A stretch of DNA of 64,000 nucleotides from Azospirillum picis. GTDB taxonomy: Bacteria; Pseudomonadota; Alphaproteobacteria; Azospirillales; Azospirillaceae. Positions 26,095-33,388 of this stretch are shown here, piece after piece; the first letter of the stretch is position 1; every line of letters starts with the position of its first letter. A program made the position numbers and the translations under genes. Under the pieces are notes generated by a model that saw only the letters and a list, made by a program, of their open reading frames with translations, did not search any database and was not told the DNA's origin. The stretch lies in the NCBI RefSeq assembly GCF_017876115.1, contig NZ_JAGINO010000007.1:124001-188000 (forward strand), written 5' to 3'.

Positions 26095-26850
26095 TCAGTA
26101 GGCGCCGGACAGCAGGGCGCCGGCACCCGGCACCACCGGCTTCAGGTCCAGCGCCTTCAGCATGGCGTAGGTGGTGGCGACGGCGGCGGTGACCACCGGC
26201 TTGCCGGTCATCGCCTCGACCTTGGCGATCACCGGCAGCGACGGCATCTGGACGCAGGCCGACAGCACGATGGCGTCGACGCTGGCGGTGTCCATGCCGG
26301 CGACGATCGCCGGCAGGTTTTCCGGGTCGTGGCGGCCGACCGCGATGTTGTCCGGGATCTCCAGCGCCCGCCAGTCGGCGACCTCCACCCCCTCATGCTC
26401 GATGTAGTCGATGACCAGTTGGGTCAGCGGCTTCATGTAGGGGGCGACCAGCGCGATGCGCTTGGCGCCGATGACCGGAAGGGCGTCGACCAGCGCCCCG
26501 GCGCTGGTGATGACGGGTGCCGGAGCGCCGTTCTCCACCGTGCGGCCCTGCAGGCGCTCCTGCGAGATGCGGTGGTAGCCGCGGCCCATGCTCATGATCG
26601 CCACCAGGCAGGCGTAGCCCAGCACGTCGACGCGGGCATCGGTCAGTTCCAGCGCGCAGCGGTCGGACTCGCCGTCCATCGCCGCCAGCTCCTCCTTCCT
26701 GACCGTCTTCATGCGCATGCGGCTGGAATGGAAGGTGAAGCGGGTGCCGTGCGCCAGCGCGTGCGCGGTCAGCATCGCCGGGATCTCCGTCTCCATCGTC
26801 GTGTTGGAGCTGGGGACGATCTGGCCGATGCGGTAGGTCCGGGTGGTCAT
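26095..26850 (-). CDS. nicE: Maleate cis-trans isomerase
   Basis: Asp/Glu racemase-fold enzyme of 251 residues that turns maleate into fumarate, the last step of the pathway. Two active-site cysteines are seen: Cys81 in VLGYACLVAIM and Cys199 in IVLSACVQMPS, with IVPSSNTTMETE near the N-terminus as in maleate isomerases. It starts 12 bases after the nicC stop. Other members of the superfamily (arylmalonate decarboxylase, hydantoin racemase) use similar cysteines, but the nic neighbours favour NicE. Confidence 0.9.
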   Translation of the reverse strand: MTTRTYRIGQIVPSSNTTMETEIPAMLTAHALAHGTRFTFHSSRMRMKTVRKEELAAMDGESDRCALELTDARVDVLGYACLVAIMSMGRGYHRISQERLQGRTVENGAPAPVITSAGALVDALPVIGAKRIALVAPYMKPLTQLVIDYIEHEGVEVADWRALEIPDNIAVGRHDPENLPAIVAGMDTASVDAIVLSACVQMPSLPVIAKVEAMTGKPVVTAAVATTYAMLKALDLKPVVPGAGALLSGAY

Positions 26851-26862
26851 TGGATGCGTCCC

Positions 26863-28083
26863 TCAGGCGGCGAGTTCGGGGGTGGCGGCGACGCCGGGGC
26901 GGAACTTGCGGGCGTCGTACTCGTAAACCCAGTTGGCCTGGATGCCGGTGGCCTGCGGGTTGATCAGGCCGCGCAGCCAGTAGACGAAGTCGCGCTTGGC
27001 CTGGGCGAGCGGGGAGGGCAGGTGGTAGGTGCGCCCGCGCTCCCGCGCCTCCAACTGGACCCGGCTGGTGCGGGGCAGCCGCTCGCGCTCGTAGTCCCTG
27101 AGCGCCGAGGCGACGTCGTGGCCGTGGCCGTCCAGCGAGGCGGCGAGCACATAGGCGTCCTCGATCGCCATGGCGGCACCCTGCGACAGGAAGGGCAGCA
27201 TCGGATGGGCGGCGTCGCCCATCAGGGTGACCCGGCCCTTCGACCAGCCGGTCATCGGGTCGCGGTCGAACAGGCCCCACTTGTAGACGGTGTCGACGCG
27301 CTGGAAGAGCGTCTCGACGTTGCGGTGCCAGCCCTGGAAGGCGTTCAGCAGCTCGGTCCGGCTGCTGGGGGCGTTCCAGCTTTCCTCGACCCAGTCGCTG
27401 GTTTCGGCCACCGCGACGATGTTCACCGCCGTGCCGCCGCGGACATAGTAGGTGACGACGTGGCTCTTCGGGCCGAACCAGAAGGACGCCTCCGGCGCCA
27501 CGAAGTCGACCGGGCCGCCGACCGGCACCACGGCGCGGTAGCACATGTGGCCGGTGAAGCGCGGCGCCTCCGGCCCGAACAGCGAGGCGCGCACGGCGGA
27601 GCGCACGCCGTCGGCGCCGACGATCAGGTCGGCCTCATACTCGCTGCCGTCGTCGAAGGTGGCGACGGCGCCGTTGGCATCCTGGCGGACGCCGGTGCAG
27701 CCGATGCCGAAGGTGGCGATCGACTCCGGCACCACCGAGGCGAGGATGGAATGCAGGTCGGCGCGATGGATGTGGATGAAGGGCGCGTCGTAGAGCGTCG
27801 GGCAGTCGGTCAGCGGCGTGCGGAAATTCTCCCGCGCCGTGCGCCAGTTGCGGCCGACCAGCGCCTTCGGCAGGAAGCCCGCCTCCAGCATCTTGTCGAG
27901 CAGGCCCAGCGTCTTGATCACCTTGACGGCGTTCGGCGTCATCTGGATGCCGGCGCCGATCTCGCCGAAGCCGGGGGCGCGCTCGAACAGGCGCACCTCG
28001 AAGCCCCGTTGCAGCAGGCAGCCGGCCAGCGCCACGCCGCCGATGCCGCCGCCGACGATTCCGATCCGCGGTTTGCTTCTCAC
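26863..28083 (-). CDS. nicC: 6-hydroxynicotinate 3-monooxygenase
   Basis: FAD-dependent aromatic hydroxylase of 406 residues. It converts 6-hydroxynicotinate to 2,5-dihydroxypyridine with loss of CO2, using NADH and O2. The FAD-binding GIVGGGIGG lies at residues 8-16, the DG motif in DLIVGADGVRSAVR near 160, and the second FAD motif in VTLMGDAAHPMLPF near 300. Start is GTG at 28083 with a strong GGAGGG site. Salicylate hydroxylases look similar, but adjacency to nicE, nicD, nicX and nicF decides the call. A shared 19-bp motif lies 29 bases upstream. Confidence 0.88.
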   Translation of the reverse strand: MRSKPRIGIVGGGIGGVALAGCLLQRGFEVRLFERAPGFGEIGAGIQMTPNAVKVIKTLGLLDKMLEAGFLPKALVGRNWRTARENFRTPLTDCPTLYDAPFIHIHRADLHSILASVVPESIATFGIGCTGVRQDANGAVATFDDGSEYEADLIVGADGVRSAVRASLFGPEAPRFTGHMCYRAVVPVGGPVDFVAPEASFWFGPKSHVVTYYVRGGTAVNIVAVAETSDWVEESWNAPSSRTELLNAFQGWHRNVETLFQRVDTVYKWGLFDRDPMTGWSKGRVTLMGDAAHPMLPFLSQGAAMAIEDAYVLAASLDGHGHDVASALRDYERERLPRTSRVQLEARERGRTYHLPSPLAQAKRDFVYWLRGLINPQATGIQANWVYEYDARKFRPGVAATPELAA

Positions 28084-28111
28084 TCTATCCCTCCTTCAGG
28101 GAGACGCCGAA

Positions 28112-28130
28112 AATTAATCGGTCGGCTGTT
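28112..28130. promoter_or_regulatory. Candidate operator before nicC
   Basis: AATTAATCGGTCGGCTGTT, 29 bases upstream of the nicC start, shares AATTAAT-C/T-G and a central CG with the sites at 22541 and 33038. Here the outer arms AATTAA (28112-28117) and TTAATT (28130-28135) are also inverted. It would let the nic genes be controlled separately from the importer genes. Assignment to the TetR protein is inference. Confidence 0.5.
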
Positions 28131-28171
28131 TAATTACTATTGACCTGTGACGCCAGTGGTCTGGTGGCGGG

Positions 28172-28279
28172 CCGGCCCCCTCCCCGACCCTCCCCCGCGT
28201 TGCGGGAGAGGGAGCACGCGCCAATTCGGCGGCAGTCCCCTCTCCCGCGAAGCGGGGGAGGGTTAGGGAGGGGGCCGGT
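28172..28279. repeat. Composite palindromic intergenic element, copy B
   Basis: Same plan as copy A at 25161-25266 but inverted: CCCGCGTTGCGGG unit, a 21-base spacer that is the reverse complement of copy A's spacer with four changes, then CCCGCGAAGCGGG unit and the flank TTAGGGAGGGGGCC. It fills most of the 209-base gap between livF and nicC, so it separates the transport genes from the catabolic genes of the block. Confidence 0.85.
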
Positions 28280-28292
28280 CCACGCCCCGAAC

Positions 28293-29051
28293 TCACCCGC
28301 CCAGATAGGCCTTCAGCAGTTCCGGGTCGTCGCGCAGCTCGGCGGACGGGCGGGCGGTGGTGATGCGGCCGGTCTGGACGACATAGGCGCGGCTGGCGAC
28401 CGCCAGCGCGTTGTGGATGTTCTGTTCGACCAGCAGCACCGTCACGCCGTGGGCGTTGATGGCGCGCACCACCTCGAACACCTCCTCGGCCATGCGGGGG
28501 CTGAGGCCCAGGCTGGGCTCGTCCAGCATCAGCAGGCGCGGTTCCGACATCAGGGCGCGCGCGATGGCCAGCATCTGCTGCTCGCCGCCGCTGAGCGTGC
28601 CGGCCATCTGCCTGGCCCGCTCGCGCAGCCGCGGGAAGCGGTGGAAGGCCATGCCCATGCGGGTGCGCACCTCGTCCTTCGAGCGGCAGAGATAGGCGCC
28701 GAGCGCGATGTTCTCCTCCACCGTCATGCCGGGCCAGACATGGCGCTCTTCCGGGCAATGGGCGATGCCGGCGGCGACGATCTCCTCCGGCGGGCGGTTG
28801 GCGATCGGCTTGCCGTTCCAGTCGATGCTGCCCGACCGCGCCTTCAGCAGGCCGGAGATGGCGCGCAGCGTCGTGCTCTTTCCGGCGCCGTTGGCGCCGA
28901 TCAGCGCCACCGTCTCCCCGGCATGGACGTCGAGCGAGATGCCGTGCAGCGCCGCGGTGCTGCCGTAGGCCACATGCAGGTCCTGCACCCGCAGCACCGG
29001 ATCGCCCGCAGTGGCCGTCCTGTCCGGGGCGTCCATCGTGATCGTGCTCAT
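28293..29051 (-). CDS. livF: HAAT (Liv-type) ABC transporter ATPase, LivF-like
   Basis: Cytoplasmic ATPase of 252 residues of a branched-chain-amino-acid-type importer. Walker A GANGAGKSTT near residue 55, signature LSGGEQQMLAIARAL and Walker B LLMLDEPSLGLSP are intact, and the C-terminal region VLLVEQNIHNALAVA is LivF-like. About 16 extra residues precede the usual start. The ATG at 29051 overlaps livG by 4 bases. The gene lies directly upstream of nicC, separated only by a repeat element, so its cargo may be nicotinate or 6-hydroxynicotinate instead of an amino acid (inference). Confidence 0.9.
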   Translation of the reverse strand: MSTITMDAPDRTATAGDPVLRVQDLHVAYGSTAALHGISLDVHAGETVALIGANGAGKSTTLRAISGLLKARSGSIDWNGKPIANRPPEEIVAAGIAHCPEERHVWPGMTVEENIALGAYLCRSKDEVRTRMGMAFHRFPRLRERARQMAGTLSGGEQQMLAIARALMSEPRLLMLDEPSLGLSPRMAEEVFEVVRAINAHGVTVLLVEQNIHNALAVASRAYVVQTGRITTARPSAELRDDPELLKAYLGG

Positions 29052-29848
29052 GCCGCCGCCTTGCCGAGATAGGCCTCGGCGACCTTCGGGTTGTTCAGGA
29101 TCTCGCGCGGCTCGCCTTCCGCCAGCATCTGGCCGAAGTTGAGGACGACGATGCGGTCGCACACCCCCATCACCAGCTCCATGTTGTGCTCGACGATCAG
29201 CAGCGACTGCACCACCTTGCCGATCAGCGTCTTGAGGGTCTCGCCGAACAGCAGGGCCTCGTGGCTGTTCAGGCCGGCGGCCGGCTCGTCCAGCATCAGC
29301 AGGGTCGGCTTGGCGGCCAGCGCCACCGCGACCTCCAGCAGGCGCAGCTCGCCGCAGGACAGCAGGTGGGCCGGGGCGTTCATGCGGCGGGCGAGGCCCA
29401 TCGTCTCGACGACGGCGGCGGCGCTCTCCCGCGCCTCGCGCTCGGCCCGGCGGACCCGCTCGCCGGGGAAGAAGGTGGCGAGCAGCGACTGGCGGCCTTC
29501 CAGGTAGTGGCCGGTCAGCACATTCTCGAAGACCGTCAGCCGCTTCATCACGTTGGTCTTCTGGAAGCTGCGGATCAGGCCGAGCCGGGCGATGGCGTGC
29601 GGCTTGTGGCTGGTGACGTCGGCGCCCTTGAAGAAGACCCGGCCCTCGGTCGGCGTGTAGAAGCCGGTCAGCATGTTGAAGCAGGTGGTCTTGCCGGCGC
29701 CGTTGGGGCCGATCAGCCCGACGATCTCGCCGGGGCCGACCGAGAAGCCGACCTGCTTCACCGCGGTGATGCCGCCGAAGCGCATGGTCAGGTTCTCGGC
29801 GCGCAGCAGCGGTTCGCCGCCATGGCGCTGCGTGGGGAGGGCGGTCAT
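29048..29848 (-). CDS. livG: HAAT (Liv-type) ABC transporter ATPase, LivG-like
   Basis: Second ATPase, 266 residues. Walker A GPNGAGKTT near residue 48, the LivG hallmark GLIRSFQKTNVMKRLTVFEN and Walker B LLMLDEPAAGLN are present. The ABC signature reads LLSCGELRLLEV, off the usual LSYGEQRRLEI pattern, so its ATP-hydrolysis role may be altered. The C-terminus LNFGQMLAEGEPREILNNPKV AEAYLG is typical. It overlaps both livM and livF by 4 bases, giving a coupled order livM-livG-livF. Confidence 0.92.
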   Translation of the reverse strand: MTALPTQRHGGEPLLRAENLTMRFGGITAVKQVGFSVGPGEIVGLIGPNGAGKTTCFNMLTGFYTPTEGRVFFKGADVTSHKPHAIARLGLIRSFQKTNVMKRLTVFENVLTGHYLEGRQSLLATFFPGERVRRAEREARESAAAVVETMGLARRMNAPAHLLSCGELRLLEVAVALAAKPTLLMLDEPAAGLNSHEALLFGETLKTLIGKVVQSLLIVEHNMELVMGVCDRIVVLNFGQMLAEGEPREILNNPKVAEAYLGKAAA

Positions 29849-30804
29849 ACGGTGCGCTCCTCGATGGCGGGGGAGAGGGAGGGGGCGTCGCCGCGCTGCT
29901 CGCGGCGGCGGGCGATGAAGCCCATCAGGCCGTTGGGCAGGAACAGCACGATCGCCATGACGATCAGCCCGAACAGCGACAGCCGCAGCTCCTGCAGCTC
30001 GCGCAGGTATTCCTCCAGCAGGGTGACGATGACCGCGCCGACCACCGGCCCGACCAGCGTGCCCTTGCCGCCCATCAGCACCATGATGATGATGGTCGCC
30101 ATGAAGGAGAAGCGGAACACCTCCGGCCCGACGAAGGAGATGTAGAAGGCGTAGAAGCCGCCGGCCAACCCCGCCATGAAGGCGCCCAGCACGAAGGCCT
30201 GCATGGCCGAGCCGAAGGGGTTCACGCCGATCGATTGCGCGACGTAGCGGTTCTCGCGCACCGCCACCGCGGCGCGGCCGGCGTTGGAATAGACGAAGCG
30301 GTAGGACAGGTAGAAGGTCAGCGCCGCCAGCCCCAGCACGATGGCGAAGAAGACGCGCTTGTCGGCGATGCCACCCTGGCCGACGCCGGCCAGCCCCATC
30401 GGGCCGTTGGTCACGCCGATCCAGTTGTTGGCGATGATGCGCAGCACCTCGGCGAAGGACAGGGTGACGATGACGAAGTACGGTCCCTGCAGCCGCAGCG
30501 TGATGGCGCCGATGCCGAGCCCGAACAGGGCCGCCACCAGGCCTGCCGCCGGCACCGCCGCCCACATCGGCCAGCCGGCGTTCACCGACAGCAGGGCCGC
30601 GGTGTAGGCGCCGGTGCCCAGGAAGGCCGTGTGGCCGAGCGAGAACTCGCCGACATAGCCGACCACCAGGTTCAGGCTGTTGGCGAGGATGGCGTAGAAC
30701 AGCGCCATGACGGCGAGGTGCAGGAGATACTGGTCGGTGACCGCGAAGGGCAGCAGGGCCGCCAGTACCCCGAGCCCGAGGAGGACGTTGCGTTCGAGCG
30801 TCAT
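29845..30804 (-). CDS. livM: HAAT (Liv-type) ABC transporter permease, LivM-like
   Basis: Inner-membrane permease of 319 residues with about nine helices. LivM landmarks are ANSLNLVVGYVGEFSLGHTAF near residue 41 and KGTLVGPVVGAVIVTLLEEYL near 250, with the cytoplasmic loop RENRYVAQSIGVNPF between. It begins 1 base before the livH stop codon region ends and overlaps livG by 4 bases, so it is part of one transcript. Substrate is not readable from permease sequence. Confidence 0.92.
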   Translation of the reverse strand: MTLERNVLLGLGVLAALLPFAVTDQYLLHLAVMALFYAILANSLNLVVGYVGEFSLGHTAFLGTGAYTAALLSVNAGWPMWAAVPAAGLVAALFGLGIGAITLRLQGPYFVIVTLSFAEVLRIIANNWIGVTNGPMGLAGVGQGGIADKRVFFAIVLGLAALTFYLSYRFVYSNAGRAAVAVRENRYVAQSIGVNPFGSAMQAFVLGAFMAGLAGGFYAFYISFVGPEVFRFSFMATIIIMVLMGGKGTLVGPVVGAVIVTLLEEYLRELQELRLSLFGLIVMAIVLFLPNGLMGFIARRREQRGDAPSLSPAIEERTV

Positions 30805-30805
30805 G

Positions 30806-31678
30806 TCAGGCCCTCTCCGCCCGGATCGAGAACAGACCCTGCGGCCGCAGCACCAGGATCAGGATGACCAGCAGGAAGCCGATGATGTCGACCATGCCGG
30901 TGGCGACATAGCCGCCCCACAGCGCCTCGGCGACGCCGAGCAGCAGGCCGCCGGCGATGGCGCCGGGGAAGCTGCCCATGCCGCCGAGGATCACCACGAC
31001 GAAGCTCTTCAGGCTGACCAGCCCGCCGACCGACGCCTGGGCGGAATAGATGCTGGCCAGCAGCATGCCCGACAGCGCCGACAGGGTGCAGCCCAGCGCG
31101 AAGGTCGCGGCATAGACCTGCTTGGTGCGGATGCCGGCCAGGCTGGCGGCCATCGGGTCCTGGAAGGTGGCCCGCATGGCGCTGCCCAGCCGGGTGCGGT
31201 GGATGATGGCGTGCGCCGCGAAGATCAGCGCCACGCCGATGACCATGGCGAGCAGGCGCATCTTGGTGATGGTGACCGGGCCGAGGAAGATCGGCCCCTC
31301 GGTGATGGCGCGAGCGACCTTCAGCGGCGCCGGGCCGACGGCGAGCAGGGTGATGTTGACCAGGAAGATCGACAGCCCGATGGTCAGCAGGATGCCCGGC
31401 TCTTCGCCCTGGCCGCGGACGCGCTCGATCAGGAAGCGGTCCACCGCCCAGCCGAAGCTGCCCATGACCAGCGCCACCAGCACCAGCCCTGAGAAGAAGT
31501 CGAGCCCGAGGTAGGTGGTGACGAACCACCCCACCACCCCGCCCAGCATGTAGAACTCGCCGTGGGCGAAGTTCACCACGCGCATCAGGCCGAAGATCAG
31601 CGTCAGCCCGAGCGCCGACAGCGCGTAGAAGACGCCGACCACCAGCCCGTTGGCCAGGAATTGCAGGAACAGATCCAT
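30806..31678 (-). CDS. livH: HAAT (Liv-type) ABC transporter permease, LivH-like
   Basis: Inner-membrane permease of 290 residues with about eight helices. The N-terminal FLQFLANGLVVGVFYALSAL and MRVVNFAHGEFYMLGG, and the later SLKSFVVVILGGMGSFPGAI, are LivH hallmarks. The ATG at 31678 lies 74 bases after the livK stop. It pairs with the LivM-like permease to form the channel of the importer. Confidence 0.92.
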   Translation of the reverse strand: MDLFLQFLANGLVVGVFYALSALGLTLIFGLMRVVNFAHGEFYMLGGVVGWFVTTYLGLDFFSGLVLVALVMGSFGWAVDRFLIERVRGQGEEPGILLTIGLSIFLVNITLLAVGPAPLKVARAITEGPIFLGPVTITKMRLLAMVIGVALIFAAHAIIHRTRLGSAMRATFQDPMAASLAGIRTKQVYAATFALGCTLSALSGMLLASIYSAQASVGGLVSLKSFVVVILGGMGSFPGAIAGGLLLGVAEALWGGYVATGMVDIIGFLLVILILVLRPQGLFSIRAERA

Positions 31679-31727
31679 TGCGGTGTCAGCCTCGATAGGG
31701 GGCCTTTAGGGCGTGGCGGGATGCCGC

Positions 31728-31763
31728 CTCACTGCGGCACTCACTGCGGCGCTCATTGCGGCG
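31728..31763. repeat. Three tandem 12-bp repeats at livK stop codon
   Basis: CTCACTGCGGCA, CTCACTGCGGCG and CTCATTGCGGCG follow one another. Read on the minus strand in the livK frame they give three in-frame copies of (Ala/Val)-Pro-Gln-stop, so the last codons of livK have been duplicated twice after the real stop. This looks like slippage within the livK-livH gap and has no evident function. Confidence 0.7.
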
Positions 31764-32889
31764 CTTCGACGGGGGCCGAGGCGACGACCTTGGGCGTGGC
31801 GCCCTCGATGCGCACCAGCACGGCGTCGAAGCCGTAGGCCTGGCCCTTGGCGGTGAAGCGGTAGTTGCCGTTCGGCGCCTTGTAGTCGGTCTGGGCGAGC
31901 GCCTTGCGGATGGCCTCGGCGTCGGTGCCGCCGGCCCGCGCGATCGCCTGCGCGGTGATGTTCAGCGCGTTGTAGCCGGCGGCGCCGTACTTGCCGGGCT
32001 TCACCTTGTACTTGCCCTCGTAGGCCTTGACGAAGTCCTGGTTGGCCGGGTTCTCGACGCTGGAGACGTAGGGGACCGCGGCATAGATGCCCTCGGCGGC
32101 GTCGCCGGTCAGGTTGATGAAGTCGGCGGTCGCCCAGGAGCCGACGCCGAACACCTTGCTCTGCAGGCCCATCTCCTGGAGCTGCTTGACCAGGATCGAG
32201 CCGTCCTGCGTCTCCGCCGCGACGAAGATGCCGTCGGGCTTGGCCGCGCGCAGCTTGGTCAGCAGGGTGAAGAAGTCGGTGGTGCCGTGGTCGAAATACT
32301 CGGTCATCGCCGTCTTGACGCCGAGCGCCGACAGGTCGCGCGAGAACTCCTCGACGCCGCCGCGGCCCCAGTCGTCGTTGACGCCGACATAGGCGACACT
32401 CTTCAGCTTCAGGTCGTTGGCGAGGATCTTGGCGAAGGCCTTGGCCATCAGCGCGTCGGTCTCGGCGGCGCGGAAGAACCAGGGATTGTTCTGTTCGGTC
32501 AGGGCGGCGCTCGACGACACGCCGGTGACCAGCGGAATCTTGTACTTCTGCGCCACCGGCATGATCGCCGCGGTGGCGGAGCTGCAGAAGGCGCCGACCA
32601 GGACGGCCACCTTGTCCTTCTGCACCAGCTTCTCGACGGCATTCACCGAGTTGGCGGGGGCGCATTGCCCGTCCTCGATCACCAGCTCGACCGGCTTGCC
32701 GAGCACGCCGCCCTTGGCGTTGATCTGCTCCACCGCCAGCTTGGCGCCCTCGACCACCGACTTGCCGTTGTAGGCGACGGAGCCGGTCAGCGGCTCGACG
32801 AGGCCGATCTTGACGCTGTCCTGCGCGTTGGCCGGAGCGGCCGCGGCGACACCGGCGGCGAGCGCGCATCCCAGAACGTAGCGGTACAT
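31753..32889 (-). CDS. livK: HAAT-type ABC transporter substrate-binding protein, LivK-like
   Basis: Periplasmic binding protein of 378 residues. Signal peptide residues 1-22 end at APANA, and the mature protein begins QDSVKIGLVEPLTGSVAYNG, the typical start of peripheral-binding-protein-6 domains. Cys residues in EDGQCAPAN and GAFCSSATAAI are present, and YVGVNDDWGRGG is the usual mid-domain loop. The ATG at 32889 has an AGGAGG site; an upstream ATG at 32934 is in frame but lacks one. It heads the importer genes and thus the whole liv-nic run. Members of this family bind amino acids, amides, urea or aromatic acids. Confidence 0.92.
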   Translation of the reverse strand: MYRYVLGCALAAGVAAAAPANAQDSVKIGLVEPLTGSVAYNGKSVVEGAKLAVEQINAKGGVLGKPVELVIEDGQCAPANSVNAVEKLVQKDKVAVLVGAFCSSATAAIMPVAQKYKIPLVTGVSSSAALTEQNNPWFFRAAETDALMAKAFAKILANDLKLKSVAYVGVNDDWGRGGVEEFSRDLSALGVKTAMTEYFDHGTTDFFTLLTKLRAAKPDGIFVAAETQDGSILVKQLQEMGLQSKVFGVGSWATADFINLTGDAAEGIYAAVPYVSSVENPANQDFVKAYEGKYKVKPGKYGAAGYNALNITAQAIARAGGTDAEAIRKALAQTDYKAPNGNYRFTAKGQAYGFDAVLVRIEGATPKVVASAPVEAPQ

Positions 32890-33388
32890 CTCTAACCCTC
32901 CTGTCCTTAGGGAATTTTGTGTGGACTTGCACATGGTCCCACGCCTGCGCAGGTCGCCGGCCTGGCCGGGGACGCGCGCAGGGGCTGCCCCCGTTCGGGA
33001 TGCTTATGTGTCTGGTATCAGACGGTTAGGCGATTTTATTATTCGCCCAATTAATTCTTGTCCCAACGTTAACGAGGGCCGAAGCCCGCTGTCAATCCTG
33101 TTTGTTGGCAGTGTACGCGGCCTGTCCGCCGATCGACCTGTCCACTCGCCCGATATTAAGCTGCCGGGCCGGTCCTGCGGGCTGGTGAAAAAGCAAGCCT
33201 CTGTACTCTGCAAACGTCAGGCCAAACGCCCTCGGGCGCGGACGGACGGCGGTTGCGGGGCGCGACCGGAACGAGGGCCGAAAGCGCGCCGATGTGGGAT
33301 GTGCCCAATTTGCACGCAGCCGTTCAGGTACGCGGCAGCCTGCCCATTCCTCGGGCAGCCTGCCGCGCTGTTGCGGAAGCGGTGAGGG
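32890..33388. other. 499-base intergenic region upstream of livK
   Basis: No credible gene. It lies between the livK start and the end of the aldo/keto reductase gene. The part 33000-33060 is AT-rich and holds the 19-bp operator-like motif at 33038-33056 and a 14-bp palindrome GTCTGGTATCAGAC (33010-33023). A minus-strand TTGACA at 33095-33090 could be a -35, but the -10 at normal spacing (TTAACG) is poor. The rest shows nothing I can name. Confidence 0.5.
33038..33056 (-). promoter_or_regulatory. Candidate operator before livK
   Basis: Read on the minus strand: AATTAATTGGGCGAATAAT. It aligns without gaps to the sites at 22541 (AATTAATCGTTCGATTAAT) and 28112. It lies about 150 bases upstream of the livK start, just downstream of a possible TTGACA element at 33095, a usual place for a repressor site. 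It is the least symmetric of the three. Confidence 0.5.

Noticed and set aside
26863-28083. Salicylate hydroxylase as the identity of the FAD monooxygenase
   Set aside because: Sequence alone allows it, but four neighbouring genes specific to the nicotinate lower pathway make 6-hydroxynicotinate 3-monooxygenase the better call.
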